Assembly: GCA_040357565.1 (NCBI GenBank)
Contig: JBDODJ010000176.1
Origin: Cercozoa sp. M6MM
Lineage: Eukaryota > Endomyxa: Ascetosporea
DNA: 22,973 nucleotides
Strand: one strand, 5' to 3'
Shown: one piece after another, positions 21,873-22,973 of the stretch
Numbering within the stretch: position 1 is the stretch's first letter
Layout of the letters: the number at the start of each line of letters is the position of its first letter
Notes under the pieces: generated by a model
What the model was told of the DNA's origin: nothing
Database searches by the model: none
Seen by the model: the letters and a program-made list of their open reading frames with translations, nothing else
Program-made: the position numbers and the translations under genes

Positions 21873-22831
21873 TCAACTATTAGGGATCCTTTGAGTTCCC
21901 GTATTTGCAAATTGGACGGAACTGAACTGAAAAGCAACTGAACAAGCCGTTGTTGACAGAAATTTAAGAGGAAAAGCACCACCGGTAAATCCAATGGCTA
22001 TTAGTGGGGTGTAGGACGTGTACGAAATGGTTCCATCACCGTTGTCAACAACTGCACGCACGCGCTGCGGCGAGTGAGTGTATTAGTCTACATTACAGTA
22101 TGGTGGGAATCTTTCAAGAAGCCGAGTGATAGATTTACGAGCGTGAGCGCGCGACCCCCAAATCTGCCTTCGAAGGCGCTTCCATGAGGGAGAAAATCAT
22201 ATGCACGCGCATCGCTGTGCAGTAGCGCGAGCACAAAGTTGAACGCGACATCCTCGCAATTGCGTTCGCGACTAATCAGAGCACGTACAGCCTGCGGCAC
22301 TATCAGCATGTACATGTCCAGTGCCCTTCGAACCGAAAATCAAGGTGTATGATAAGGGTCAGTGCTTTCCGTGTATGGTGTGTTTTATACCTTCTCGGCA
22401 CGAACGAGACCGCAGTCAAAGCCAACGACTGACCAGGGGGACCTCCAAACTGGTAGAACCCGCAAGCTGCAAGCACAATGCTGATTATAGTTAAAACACT
22501 TCAAAGCTTGAGAAGCAATGATGGTTGATACCTGTATATTTCGTTTTTTCCACCCCATCGTTCGCGTTACCGCACCCCTCTCCGGCAACATCATTCGGGT
22601 CACGTTGGTGGCCTGTGTAAGTGCTTCCATTGCGTCACACGACAACCATCTGTCGTCATCTGTCTACGCATTTGCAACTTTGCCTTCGTTCAGTTCAGTT
22701 GGGGTATCAGTTAAAAAGTACACTAGCGACATGATCAACATCTCCCAGCAGCGAGTCAAGTTCCATCAACGGGTCAATAGCTCTCTTGGTGCGTCGTTGC
22801 TGGAACTCTCGTTCCACATCGAAGCGATCTC
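21873..22831 (-). CDS. Exostosin-like GT64 glycosyltransferase C-terminus with a filamin-like tail (5' end outside window)
   Basis: Six exons keep phase: 22831-22724, 22612-22532, 22466-22391, 22325-22139, 22064-21983 and 21937-21873, giving about 198 aa of the C-terminal part; more exons lie upstream beyond the (CA)n-bearing intron. The block GQSLALTAVSF ... MYMLIVPQAVRALI followed by RERNCEDVAFNFVLALL matches the end of the GT64 (EXT/EXTL) catalytic domain, where NCEDIAMNF is nearly invariant. GT64 enzymes add N-acetylhexosamine to glycan chains in the ER/Golgi. After this block the protein continues into RVRAVVDNGDGTISYTSYTP, the signature of a filamin/ABP280 repeat (DNGDGTY.v.YTP), and ends about 35 residues later. 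The fusion is read directly from joined exons and needs cDNA support. The N-terminal anchor expected for EXT proteins is not in the window. Confidence 0.7.
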
Positions 22832-22848
22832 CTGGAAATTGAGCGACA

Positions 22849-22884
22849 GTGTGTGTATGTGTATGTGTGTGTGTGTATGTGTGT

Positions 22885-22956
<72 letters not shown>

Positions 22957-22973
22957 GTGTGTGTGTGTGTGTG
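22849..22973. repeat. (GT)n microsatellite at the right window edge
   Basis: Starts with GT/AT-mixed repeats (about 22849-22888) and becomes nearly pure GT to the last base. On the strand of the GT64-like gene this is (CA)n, ending about 17 bases before the acceptor of the exon that starts at 22831, so it lies in an intron. Confidence 0.92.

Overview
The window comes from a nuclear genome of a microbial eukaryote. All nine genes are broken up by short GT-AG introns (mostly 35-75 nt), and the products are typical eukaryotic ones: a nuclear transport receptor, a mitochondrial carrier, a fatty-acid transporter/acyl-CoA synthetase, a signal-anchored methyltransferase and an exostosin-family glycosyltransferase. 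The standard genetic code fits throughout. I cannot name the lineage from this sequence alone; very high intron density with short intergenic spaces suggests a free-living or parasitic protist rather than a fungus or animal. Exon models were made by hand from splice sites, reading-frame phase and recognised protein motifs. Nearly all junctions keep phase.

Layout from left to right: the 3' end of a plus-strand gene with a Gly/Ser/Thr-rich tail (57-364); a minus-strand gene for a filamin-like domain followed by a His/Arg-rich region and a coiled coil (699-2528); a minus-strand secreted protein with a threonine-rich mucin-like stalk, cysteine-rich modules and a predicted beta-helix (3158-5378); a foldback MITE with 126-bp perfect inverted arms and a 9-bp target duplication (5560-5903); a 41-exon exportin-7 gene on the minus strand (6208-12680); a shared promoter region; a plus-strand FATP/very-long-chain acyl-CoA synthetase (13058-15721); a minus-strand SLC25 nucleotide/cofactor-type carrier (16055-17586); a plus-strand malate dehydrogenase with a mitochondrial-type presequence (17903-19495); a minus-strand membrane-anchored SAM methyltransferase (20087-21674); and the 5'-truncated minus-strand GT64 exostosin-like gene with a filamin-like C-terminus (21873-22831).

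Long (GT)n/(CA)n tracts occur at both window ends and around both 10-N gaps. Three of the four lie inside introns of the gene models, so the microsatellites mark where the assembly broke. Functionally the window mixes metabolism (fatty-acid activation, malate dehydrogenase, a mitochondrial carrier) with secretory or cell-surface biology (mucin-like protein, anchored methyltransferase, GT64 transferase). I see no evidence for an operon-like unit, no rRNA or tRNA genes, no CRISPR array, and no retroviral, LTR or Polinton-like element.
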